9,397 bases of DNA from JBBDIO01 sp040880365 (lineage in GTDB: Bacteria; Chloroflexota; Anaerolineae; Caldilineales; Caldilineaceae), in contig JBBDIO010000001.1 in NCBI GenBank assembly GCA_040880365.1, positions 1-9,397 of the forward strand. Direction: 5' to 3'. Each line of letters opens with the position of its first letter. Position 1 is the stretch's first letter. This document shows, piece after piece, positions 1 to 5,819 of the stretch. The notes under the pieces are model-generated. The model saw only the letters and a list, made by a program, of their open reading frames with translations, did not search any database and had not been told where the DNA came from. Both the position numbers and the translations under genes were made by a program.

Positions 1-234
1 ACCATCGGTCTGATTAGCTGGATCATCGGCGGCATTGTGGCCCTGCCCGCCAGCCAGATCATCACCAATGTGGTGGGGGTGGCCCTGCTCCAGGCGACAC
101 CCTCCTACATTTTCTCCACCGGCGGCGCGCTCATGTGGCTGGTAGTGGTCATCGCGCTGGCGTTGCTGGCCTCCTATCTGCCCGCGCGTCAAGCATCCAG
201 ACTCACTGTTCGGGAAGTGTTAAGCTATGAATGA
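1..234 (+). CDS. ABC transporter permease, FtsX/MacB type (C-terminal fragment)
   Basis: This is the last 77 residues of a membrane permease; the gene begins left of the window and the frame is open from base 1. The visible part has a hydrophobic segment at about residues 1-30 and a second one at about 50-67 (MWLVVVIALALLASYLPAR). It ends in a basic tail, PARQASRLTVREVLSYE. That ending (last helix, then PAR-x-AS/A-x-L-x-x-x-E-x-L-x-YE) is characteristic of FtsX-domain permeases of the MacB/LolCE kind, which move lipids, lipoproteins or peptides at the outer face of the membrane rather than importing solutes. The TGA stop overlaps the ATG of the following ATPase gene (ATGA, 231-234), so the two are almost certainly co-transcribed and translationally coupled. 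The substrate cannot be read from this fragment. Confidence 0.85.
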   Translation, partial: TIGLISWIIGGIVALPASQIITNVVGVALLQATPSYIFSTGGALMWLVVVIALALLASYLPARQASRLTVREVLSYE

Positions 235-1109
235 CGAATATGAATGAGGAAGACGTGACCGTAACCGATAACTCTGCCACAAACGCGGAAGCTACCGGCG
301 CGAAAACAACAGATGGCGCAGCGGAAGCAGTCGCGCCGCACGCCAACGGCATGAAAAATGGCGTCAAGAGCGGCGTGCAGACCGATATCTCGGCGCATCT
401 GGCGCGCCCCGCGTCCGAACGGCCCTTGATTCTGCTCCAGGATGTGGTCAAAGCTTATGATACGCCTGCGGGCGATTTTCTGGCCCTGCGTGGCATCAAT
501 CTCGCCATCGACCGCGGTGAATTTGTGGCGGTGGTGGGCAAATCGGGGAGCGGCAAATCCACGCTGATCAACATGCTCACGGGCATTGACCGCCCGACCC
601 GCGGCGAGATTTTTATTGGGGATACTGCCATCCACAAGCTGGAAGAAGGCCCTATGGCAGAATGGCGCGGGCGCACCATCGGCATCATTTTTCAGTTTTT
701 CCAACTGCTGCCCATGCTGACCTGCATCGAAAATGTCATGTTGCCTATGGATTTCTGCAACATCCACAAATCCAGCGAACGCGAAGCCAAGGCGCTGGAT
801 CTGCTCGATCAGGTGGAAATGGCGGACCATGCTTATAAGCTGCCCAACGCGATTTCGGGTGGACAGCAACAGCGCGTGGCTATCGCGCGCGCCATGGCAA
901 ATGATCCGCCGCTGATTGTGGCCGATGAACCCACCGGCAACCTGGATACTAACACCGCATCTTCGGTCTTTCGCCTGTTCGAGCGCATGGTCGATCAGGG
1001 CAAGACTATTCTCATGGTCACCCATGATGACGAACTGGCGCATCGGGTCCACTATCAGATCACGCTGGTAGATGGCGAAATCGTCGAGCAACATGGGGTC
1101 GATCCCTAG
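231..1109 (+). CDS. ABC transporter ATP-binding protein, LolD/MacB-like
   Basis: This is the nucleotide-binding subunit that powers the permease just upstream. All core motifs are present: Walker A GKSGSGKST at residues 103-111, Q-loop Gln155 in FQFFQLLP, signature ISGGQQQR starting at residue 208, Walker B LIVADEP with Asp232/Glu233, D-loop GNLDT, and H-loop His265 in MVTHDDE. The FQ-x-F-x-LLP Q-loop and DEPTGNLDT string are typical of the LolD/MacB/FtsE family. At 292 residues it is about 60 longer than usual. The extra is an N-terminal stretch (about residues 1-62) rich in Ala, Asn, Thr and Gly before the first strand RPLILLQDVVKAY. The start at 231 is chosen for the ATGA coupling; an internal ATG at 351 (residue 41) is possible but has no visible ribosome-binding site. 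The stop is interleaved with that of the convergent MazG-like gene. Family assignment is firm; the transported substrate is unknown. Confidence 0.93.
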   Translation: MTNMNEEDVTVTDNSATNAEATGAKTTDGAAEAVAPHANGMKNGVKSGVQTDISAHLARPASERPLILLQDVVKAYDTPAGDFLALRGINLAIDRGEFVAVVGKSGSGKSTLINMLTGIDRPTRGEIFIGDTAIHKLEEGPMAEWRGRTIGIIFQFFQLLPMLTCIENVMLPMDFCNIHKSSEREAKALDLLDQVEMADHAYKLPNAISGGQQQRVAIARAMANDPPLIVADEPTGNLDTNTASSVFRLFERMVDQGKTILMVTHDDELAHRVHYQITLVDGEIVEQHGVDP

Positions 1110-1456
1110 CGGTCATCCCCGTCGCCGCCAATCTTGCCCCGTTCCAGCCGCGAGAACAGCTTGTCGATATTCGACGCGGCCACCTCTTCCAGCGTGAGGT
1201 CCAGTTCGGTACAAATCTGGGTGAAGTACCAGAGAATATCGCCCAGCTCTTTTTTCAGATCTTCCCGATCCTGGGCGCTGATCACACCTTGCTTATCGCG
1301 AAAGATCTTCTTGATTTTTCCGGCCAGTTCGCCGGTCTCATTCGTCAACCCCAGTGTGGGATAGACAATGGGGTGATTCATGGGAATTTCGTTCCAGGTT
1401 TTGCGCGACTCGCGCTGATAGGCGGCAAAAGTGGCAAAATCGGGCGTATCACTCAT
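1106..1456 (-). CDS. MazG-like nucleotide pyrophosphohydrolase
   Basis: This small all-helical protein of 116 residues is a single-domain member of the MazG-like NTP-PPase superfamily. These enzymes hydrolyse (d)NTPs to the monophosphate plus pyrophosphate, with Mg2+ held by acidic residues. The metal-binding pattern is visible: E40-T-G-E43 in GLTNETGELAGKIKK, then E70-L-G-D73 in KKELGDILWYF, i.e. ExxE followed by ExxD. The WNEIPMNHPIVYP segment before the first helix and the length fit the short orphan MazG-like proteins rather than the two-domain E. coli MazG. A GGAAAGG ribosome-binding site lies 7 bases before the ATG. It is on the same strand as, and 121 bp downstream of, the aldo/keto reductase, so it may be read from that operon or from its own weak promoter. 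The nucleotide preference (housecleaning of damaged dNTPs, or ppGpp control) cannot be inferred from sequence. Confidence 0.88.
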   Translation of the reverse strand: MSDTPDFATFAAYQRESRKTWNEIPMNHPIVYPTLGLTNETGELAGKIKKIFRDKQGVISAQDREDLKKELGDILWYFTQICTELDLTLEEVAASNIDKLFSRLERGKIGGDGDDR

Positions 1457-1463
1457 GGTTGGG

Positions 1464-1470
1464 CCTTTCC
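1464..1470 (-). promoter_or_regulatory. Ribosome-binding site of the MazG-like gene
   Basis: On the minus strand GGAAAGG lies 7 bases before the ATG at 1456. It is a good Shine-Dalgarno match that fixes this start. Confidence 0.6.
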
Positions 1471-1560
1471 AGGCGTGCGGTTTGAGCTATGTGCACCAGG
1501 TGCCGACGCATCTGGTACAGGTCGCGCGCCATATAGTTGTTTGAGTTGGCATCAATTGGT

Positions 1561-1580
1561 TAGCGTCAATCATAACGCTA
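1561..1580 (-). terminator. Weak hairpin at the end of the aldo/keto reductase gene
   Basis: TAGCGT (1561-1566) and ACGCTA (1575-1580) form a perfect 6-bp inverted repeat with an 8-base loop. It overlaps the reductase stop codon (1578-1580). No T-run follows in the minus direction, so it is not a standard intrinsic terminator. It may only slow read-through or protect the 3' end. The rest of the 1457-1577 gap holds the MazG ribosome-binding site and a poor promoter-like pair on the minus strand: TTGATG at 1550-1555, then TATGGC at 1528-1533 with a 16-base spacer. Confidence 0.25.
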
Positions 1581-2984
1581 GTCCGGGGTATTATCTGCGG
1601 GTTTATCTGTGGGTGGGCCTGAAGTCGCGGGGCGTTGAAAAAGACGAAAAAATTGATTGCGGGGCAACGGTGCGTGCTGGGCGACCGCCAGATTTTCGTC
1701 CACATGGTCGGTGCGCCCCATGCCTACCAGCGCCGTGGTCACACCGGGCGTGCTGCGGCTGAATTGAATGGCGGCCTGGGCGCGCGATTCCCATTCGCCC
1801 AGCGCGCGGCCAAACTGGGCCGGCAGACGATCCAGCACACGCCCCTGGGCCAGTGTGGTCGAGGTCACCGCGGTCAGCCCCAGTTGCATGGCCGCCGCCA
1901 ACACGGGACCAAATTGCGGCGTCGCATCCTCTATAGTCGCATCGCCGCGGGATTTTGACGGCACAGGTTTTTGCGGCAGGGGTTGGTTATGCGCGCTGAA
2001 GGCCGTGCGTGTCAGGATGTTATAGGGAAATTGCACAAAGCGAAAGCGATGTTTTTCGCCGCCCACTTCGCGGGCAATCTGTTCCAGCAAGGTGAGCGGC
2101 AGATAGATGCGATCCTGACGATCCGCGTGCAGGCCATCCCAGGTGGCGACCCCATAGAGTCGAATCCGCCCCGCGGCGGCCTCGGTTTCCAACTGTTCAA
2201 AGGCGCGGCGCAACCGCTGCTTAAATTCGTGGGGGCCAATCTGCTGTAACTGGGTTTCGGGGTTGTGGAGATAGTAAACGTCGATAGTCTCGACACCCAG
2301 ATTGGTCAGACTGCGCGTAATCTGATCGTGGAGAAACGCGGGCGCCATACAGTGGCTGTCGCCCACAATTTCCTCAGGCAAAGCCAAACCCGCCTCTACC
2401 ACATGCGCCGCACTCTGGGCCACACGCTGGGCTGTGTCTTCCGCCTCGTCAGCCGACGCACTTTCGCTAGCAGCACGATCATCAATCAGGTCGAAGTTCA
2501 TATCAAACGTGGCCGCGGCCAGTCTGCCGGATTGCTCACCGGATTGCGCATCAGTTTGCTCCCCTGTGCCCGGGTCGGTCGCCAGATAGCCGCCTTTGCT
2601 ACAGAGCAGAACCTCGTCGCGCTGCACGGTCCCCGCGGCGATGGCCGCGGCCAACCCGCGCCCGACCTCCTGTTCCGAAAGCCCGCCTCGATAGTTGATA
2701 GCGGTATCCAGCACATTGCAGCCCAACGCCAGTGCATGCGCCACAGCCGCGTGATAACCCTGGGCATCGCCCAGTGAATCGCTCGTGGCATCTGCCATTC
2801 CGACCAGATGGGGCGTGGGTTGCAGGTAACTGCCCAAACCGATGCTGCTCAACCACAGGCCATACCGTTGGCGAAAATGGTCGGCGGGCAAGTGCGCAAA
2901 ACGCGCTTGATAGCGCGTGGTCCCCGCGACGGTCGCATAGGGCGCGATAGGGGGCGAGACAGGAGGCGAGGTGTAGGACGACAT
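1578..2984 (-). CDS. Aldo/keto reductase, long variant with acidic insert
   Basis: This is a predicted NAD(P)H-dependent carbonyl reductase of 468 residues with the aldo/keto reductase (beta/alpha)8 fold. The catalytic tetrad is readable: Asp93 and Tyr98 in NVLDTAINYRGG, Lys130 in VLLCSKGGY, and His240 in VYYLHNPETQ. The C-terminal cofactor-binding stretch is STPGVTTALVGMGRTDHVDENL (411-432). Usual family members have 300-350 residues. Here the extra length lies between Lys130 and His240: about residues 137-208 are low-complexity, rich in Glu, Asp, Ser, Ala and Gln. There is also a Pro-rich tail after 450. The HCMAP...YYLHNPETQ...YGVATWDG pattern resembles a long, little-studied branch of the family in environmental bacteria; I say this from memory. 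The start is set by the TGATG overlap with the upstream DUF624 gene. A longer in-frame reading up to 3425 would run through that gene and is rejected. The substrate is unknown. Confidence 0.9.
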   Translation of the reverse strand: MSSYTSPPVSPPIAPYATVAGTTRYQARFAHLPADHFRQRYGLWLSSIGLGSYLQPTPHLVGMADATSDSLGDAQGYHAAVAHALALGCNVLDTAINYRGGLSEQEVGRGLAAAIAAGTVQRDEVLLCSKGGYLATDPGTGEQTDAQSGEQSGRLAAATFDMNFDLIDDRAASESASADEAEDTAQRVAQSAAHVVEAGLALPEEIVGDSHCMAPAFLHDQITRSLTNLGVETIDVYYLHNPETQLQQIGPHEFKQRLRRAFEQLETEAAAGRIRLYGVATWDGLHADRQDRIYLPLTLLEQIAREVGGEKHRFRFVQFPYNILTRTAFSAHNQPLPQKPVPSKSRGDATIEDATPQFGPVLAAAMQLGLTAVTSTTLAQGRVLDRLPAQFGRALGEWESRAQAAIQFSRSTPGVTTALVGMGRTDHVDENLAVAQHAPLPRNQFFRLFQRPATSGPPTDKPADNTPD

Positions 2985-3613
2985 CAGGTTCCCGAAATGA
3001 CTGGCGGTTCGGGCGCGAGGCCCATTTCCTGGAGCAAGCCACAGAGCGCAAAATTCGCGGTCAGGGCGATGAGCGCGGGGGCCAGCAGCACCAGCGGCAG
3101 CGTGAGCAAGACGCTGAGCACCAGCAAAAGCAGTTGAAAGAGCAACATGAGAAAAGTATAGACGGGATATTTCAACGCCAGAATGGCAGCATTGCGAAAA
3201 ATCAGCTTGAAATCCGGCTCGTCTTGCTGCCAGAACAGGGGAAACAGATACTGACCGACCATCACAGCCACGACAAACAGCCAGAGGAAGAAAATTCCGA
3301 GTATGCGCACCCAGCTTTCCAGATTGATATAGAAATAGCTGTTGAACGCGATGGCAACGGGAATGCCCAGCGCCAGAATAAACAAAAGCCAGGTGCGCCC
3401 AATTTGGAATTTTGCGCCTTCCCAAAAGAAGGAACTATCCACCCGCTTGTAGTTGGCGATGCGGTTGGTCACACGGAACAGGCCCGCGGTTGCCGGCGCC
3501 GCGGTCACCACCAACACCGTGCCAATCCACCACAACACGCTCATATAGATGCAGATAAACAGCTCTTCGTAGGCGGCTTTGAAAACGCGCCCCATCACAA
3601 CAAATGCCTTCAT
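2984..3613 (-). CDS. YesL/DUF624-like integral membrane protein
   Basis: This is a 209-residue, very hydrophobic protein with about five predicted membrane helices, at roughly residues 18-45, 73-95, 102-125, 150-170 and 172-193. The N-terminal pattern, a helix with WWIGTVLVVTAAPATAGLF followed by a short basic loop and an FFWEGAKF segment, matches the DUF624/YesL family. Genes of that family in Firmicutes often lie in polysaccharide-use operons, but its biochemical role is not established. The start is supported by a GGAGTGAG ribosome-binding site whose last base is 8 bases before the ATG. The stop shares one base with the ATG of the aldo/keto reductase (TGATG), so the two are translationally coupled. 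It is the first gene of the minus-strand unit and faces metG across a 273-bp intergenic region. No function is claimed beyond membrane location. Confidence 0.75.
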   Translation of the reverse strand: MKAFVVMGRVFKAAYEELFICIYMSVLWWIGTVLVVTAAPATAGLFRVTNRIANYKRVDSSFFWEGAKFQIGRTWLLFILALGIPVAIAFNSYFYINLESWVRILGIFFLWLFVVAVMVGQYLFPLFWQQDEPDFKLIFRNAAILALKYPVYTFLMLLFQLLLLVLSVLLTLPLVLLAPALIALTANFALCGLLQEMGLAPEPPVISGT

Positions 3614-3621
3614 GTTCGATT

Positions 3622-3629
3622 CTCACTCC
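3622..3629 (-). promoter_or_regulatory. Ribosome-binding site of the DUF624-like gene
   Basis: The minus strand reads GGAGTGAG, ending 8 bases before the ATG at 3613. It supports that start. Confidence 0.5.
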
Positions 3630-3682
3630 AGAGTTGGGGTCACGCAGCGTTAGACATCATTTAGTGCAGGCACAATCAGCGT

Positions 3683-3709
3683 TCTATACACTTGCCAATC
3701 ACCAATCAA
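3683..3709 (-). promoter_or_regulatory. Candidate promoter of the DUF624-aldo/keto reductase operon
   Basis: On the minus strand a TTGATT -35-like box (3704-3709) is followed after 15 bases by TATAGA (3683-3688). The boxes are fair but the spacer is short; taking ATTGAT (3705-3710) gives 16. It lies about 70 bases upstream of the ATG, inside a tandem repeat that could be an operator. This is inferred from consensus only. Confidence 0.35.
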
Positions 3710-3716
3710 TCACCAA
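3696..3716. repeat. 11-bp-period tandem repeat in the divergent promoter region
   Basis: CAATCACCAA occurs exactly twice, at 3696-3705 and 3707-3716, with one T between. The period of 11 bases is one helical turn, so a bound protein would see both copies on the same DNA face. The repeat overlaps the candidate -35 box of the minus-strand operon. It may be a regulator site or a chance local duplication. Confidence 0.55.
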
Positions 3717-3782
3717 ACGCCGGCCCGTTCCTGTTGCATGAGCAGGTCTGGGCATGGTGCTTTCGGCATTGGGCAGGGCGTT

Positions 3783-3791
3783 TGTTATACT
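3783..3791 (+). promoter_or_regulatory. Extended -10 promoter of metG
   Basis: TGTTATACT matches the extended -10 pattern TGnTATAAT, with TATACT at 3786-3791. No good -35 box lies 16-18 bases upstream, which is usual for extended -10 promoters. Transcription would begin near 3798, giving an untranslated leader of about 90 bases that is clearly more AT-rich than the surrounding genes and includes two copies of GAATTTTT (3853-3860 and 3863-3870). The position argues that metG starts at 3887 and not further upstream. Confidence 0.5.
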
Positions 3792-3886
3792 GTAAATGTT
3801 CAATGTTTATCATCGAACCAATTACCGACGCGATTATCACTGATTTTCTGTTGAATTTTTCCGAATTTTTAGACTGGACTTTTACC

Positions 3887-5689
3887 ATGACCACCGGACC
3901 CGAAAAAATTTTGGCCGAAAAAATCCTGGTAGGCGTTGCCTGGCCTTATGCTAACGGCGAGAAACACATTGGTCAAATTGCCGGGGCCTATCTGCCGCCC
4001 GATATCTTTGCCCGCTACCAGCGCATGATCGGCAACGATGTGTTGATGGTCAGCGGATCCGATGTGCATGGCACGCCGGTGACGCTGAAGGCCGATGCCG
4101 AGGGCACGACGCCCGCCGCCGTTGCCGATAAATATCACGAAATGTTCATCAATGGCTGTCTGGCAATGGGCCTCACCTTTGATCTCTATAGCCATACCGA
4201 CACCCAGAATCACTGGGATGTGACCCATCGCATGTTTACCCAGCATTTGGAGACGGGCTACATCTATACGGATACCCAGAAGCAGCTCTTTGATCCCCAG
4301 GCCAATCGCTTTCTGGCCGACCGCTATGTAGAGGGCGATTGCCCCTTTTGCGGCTATGCCCATGCGCGCGGCGATCAATGCGACAACTGTGGACGGCTCT
4401 ATGATGCCCTGGACCTGAAAAACCCCCGCTCCAAAATTTCGGGCAATACCGATCTGGAAGTGCGCGACACCGAACATTTCTTTCTGGATATGGCAAAGAT
4501 GCTGGATCCGCTGACAGACTGGATTGAGCACGGCAAAGCCCACTGGCGACCCAATGTGCTCAACTTTACCAAAGGCCAGTTGGACTTGCGCGAGCTGCGT
4601 GGGCGGCCCATCACCCGCGATATCGACTGGGGCATCACCATCCCCGTCGCAGGCTATCCCACCAAGCGCATCTACGTCTGGTACGATGCCGTCATCGGCT
4701 ATTGGAGCGCGGCAATCGAATGGGCCGCGCTCAACGGCGCGCCCGAAGCGTGGCGCGAGTGGTGGGATTCGGGCGTTAACCCCAATGCGCGCATCTACAA
4801 CTTCATCGGCAAAGACAATATCCCGTTCCACACCATCATTTGGCCGGGTATGTTGATGGGCTACAACGCGGGGCCGGATACGGCAACTGCGCTCCTGAAT
4901 CTACCCTACGACGTGCCCGCCAACGAGTATCTGAACCTGGGCGGCGAACAGTTCAGCACCAGCCGCGGCCGGGTGATTGGGTTCAACAGTGTGCTGGAAG
5001 AATTCCAGGCCGATGCCTGGCGCTATGTGCTCACCGCCATCGCGCCCGAAACGTCGGATGTAGAATTCACCTGGCAAGACTTCATGGACCGCATTAACAA
5101 TGAACTGGTAGCCAACTGGGGCAATCTGGTCAACCGCATGTTGGGCTTCGCCTATCGCCGCTACGAAGGGCGCATCCCCCAGCCGGGGGAACTGGACGAT
5201 CAGGATCGGGCGTTGTTAGATGAAATTCGGGGCGGGTTCGAAAGCGTGGGCGCGCTCTATGGCGCGGTCAAGCTCAAGAACGCCCTTTTCGAGGTGCGCC
5301 GTCTGGCCCAAAGGGTCAATCAATATCTCAACGACACCGCGCCGTGGCAGACCATCAAAACGGATCCCGACCGCGCGGCGACCAGTGTCTATGTCGCGCT
5401 CCAGGCCATCGACTGGCTCAAGCTCATGTGGGGGCCGATTCTGCCCCATGCGTCGGAAACAATCCATCAGTTGCTCGGCTACGACCAACCGCTCTTTGGC
5501 CGCCAGTATACGGAACGGGTGGAAGATGCCCGCGGCAGCCATCTGGTATTGCGCTATGACCACAGCGCCGCGACCGGGGTCTGGGCCGCCACATCCTTGC
5601 CTGCCGGGCAAACACTGCGCGAGCCGGCGGCGCTCTTTGTGAAGCTGGACGATGCCGCTATGCAAGAGAAGCTGGCGGCGGTCTACTAG
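3887..5689 (+). CDS. metG: Methionyl-tRNA synthetase
   Basis: This cytoplasmic class I enzyme charges tRNA-Met with methionine using ATP. It has 600 residues: a Rossmann catalytic core starting at WPYANGEKHIGQ, a zinc knuckle C152-x2-C155...C165-x2-C168, the second signature QFSTSRG at 355-361, then the helical anticodon-binding domain opening with NELVANWGNLVNRML. There is no C-terminal EMAP/Trbp111 tRNA-binding domain, so it is the short form. Both class I motifs are altered: HIGH reads HIGQ (27-30) and KMSKS reads QFSTS (355-359). An FS-x-S-R form of KMSKS is known in some bacterial MetRS branches; the Gln in HIGH is less usual. The start at 3887 has only a weak TGGA site but lies downstream of the extended -10 promoter; the in-frame reading back to 3692 would begin upstream of that promoter. 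It stands alone on its strand between divergent neighbours and the next operon. Confidence 0.96.
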   Translation: MTTGPEKILAEKILVGVAWPYANGEKHIGQIAGAYLPPDIFARYQRMIGNDVLMVSGSDVHGTPVTLKADAEGTTPAAVADKYHEMFINGCLAMGLTFDLYSHTDTQNHWDVTHRMFTQHLETGYIYTDTQKQLFDPQANRFLADRYVEGDCPFCGYAHARGDQCDNCGRLYDALDLKNPRSKISGNTDLEVRDTEHFFLDMAKMLDPLTDWIEHGKAHWRPNVLNFTKGQLDLRELRGRPITRDIDWGITIPVAGYPTKRIYVWYDAVIGYWSAAIEWAALNGAPEAWREWWDSGVNPNARIYNFIGKDNIPFHTIIWPGMLMGYNAGPDTATALLNLPYDVPANEYLNLGGEQFSTSRGRVIGFNSVLEEFQADAWRYVLTAIAPETSDVEFTWQDFMDRINNELVANWGNLVNRMLGFAYRRYEGRIPQPGELDDQDRALLDEIRGGFESVGALYGAVKLKNALFEVRRLAQRVNQYLNDTAPWQTIKTDPDRAATSVYVALQAIDWLKLMWGPILPHASETIHQLLGYDQPLFGRQYTERVEDARGSHLVLRYDHSAATGVWAATSLPAGQTLREPAALFVKLDDAAMQEKLAAVY

Positions 5690-5819
5690 GGGCACGGCCG
5701 CCATATAGCTCCCATCTTCAGCCACCTGATCTTGGGTATCCGGTCAATGCTGCCGGGAATCAGCAGCAGCCAATCTATTTTGCAGCACACGAATATGCAG
5801 CACGCGAAAGTGGAATGAA
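5690..5819. other. Intergenic gap between metG and the GT-C gene
   Basis: This is 130 bases without a gene. I see no hairpin followed by a T-run, so no clear metG terminator. A small inverted repeat TGCTG/CAGCA (5748-5752 and 5761-5765) is the only stem. The right end carries a near-perfect direct repeat, listed separately, and no convincing promoter. Confidence 0.5.
5781..5808. repeat. 13-base direct repeat in front of the GT-C gene
   Basis: TGCAGCACACGAA (5781-5793) and TGCAGCACGCGAA (5796-5808) agree at 12 of 13 positions, with a 15-base period. The second copy runs into the ribosome-binding site AAAGTGGA (5807-5814), which lies 5 bases before the ATG at 5820. This placement would suit a site controlling translation or transcription of the operon, but a simple local duplication explains it as well. 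Confidence 0.6.

Noticed and set aside
225..1094. Long antisense frame opposite the ABC ATPase
   Set aside because: It is a shadow of a gene with all ABC motifs; the antisense protein is His/Arg/Gln-rich with no recognisable domain.
2156..2170. Exact 15-base match AGAGTCGAATCCGCC shared with 7851-7865
   Set aside because: The two copies lie in unrelated genes, on opposite coding senses, in Arg-rich stretches with similar codons. One match of this length is not strong evidence of a mobile repeat.
2510..2653. Two identical 12-base palindromes TGGCCGCGGCCA at 2510-2521 and 2642-2653
   Set aside because: Both encode Leu-Ala-Ala-Ala with the favoured GCC/GCG codons, so alanine runs in a GC-rich gene explain them.
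1578..3425. A single 615-residue minus-strand reading frame covering the reductase plus 147 upstream residues
   Set aside because: The upstream part lies wholly inside the DUF624-like gene in another frame and does not look like a protein domain. The TGATG start at 2984 begins just before the reductase fold.
3692..3886. Upstream extension of metG to an earlier in-frame start
   Set aside because: It would begin before the extended -10 promoter at 3783-3791, and the 65 extra residues show no family similarity. MetRS normally starts shortly before the WPYANG stretch.
3798..3886. Possible T-box or other riboswitch in the AT-rich leader of metG
   Set aside because: About 90 bases is too short for a T-box, the conserved AGGGTGG-type motif is absent, and no terminator/antiterminator pair is seen. 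The two GAATTTTT copies are probably AT-rich leader sequence.
3869..4831. Long antisense frame opposite metG
   Set aside because: The MetRS frame carries the catalytic and zinc motifs; the antisense product has only the composition expected from a GC-rich shadow.
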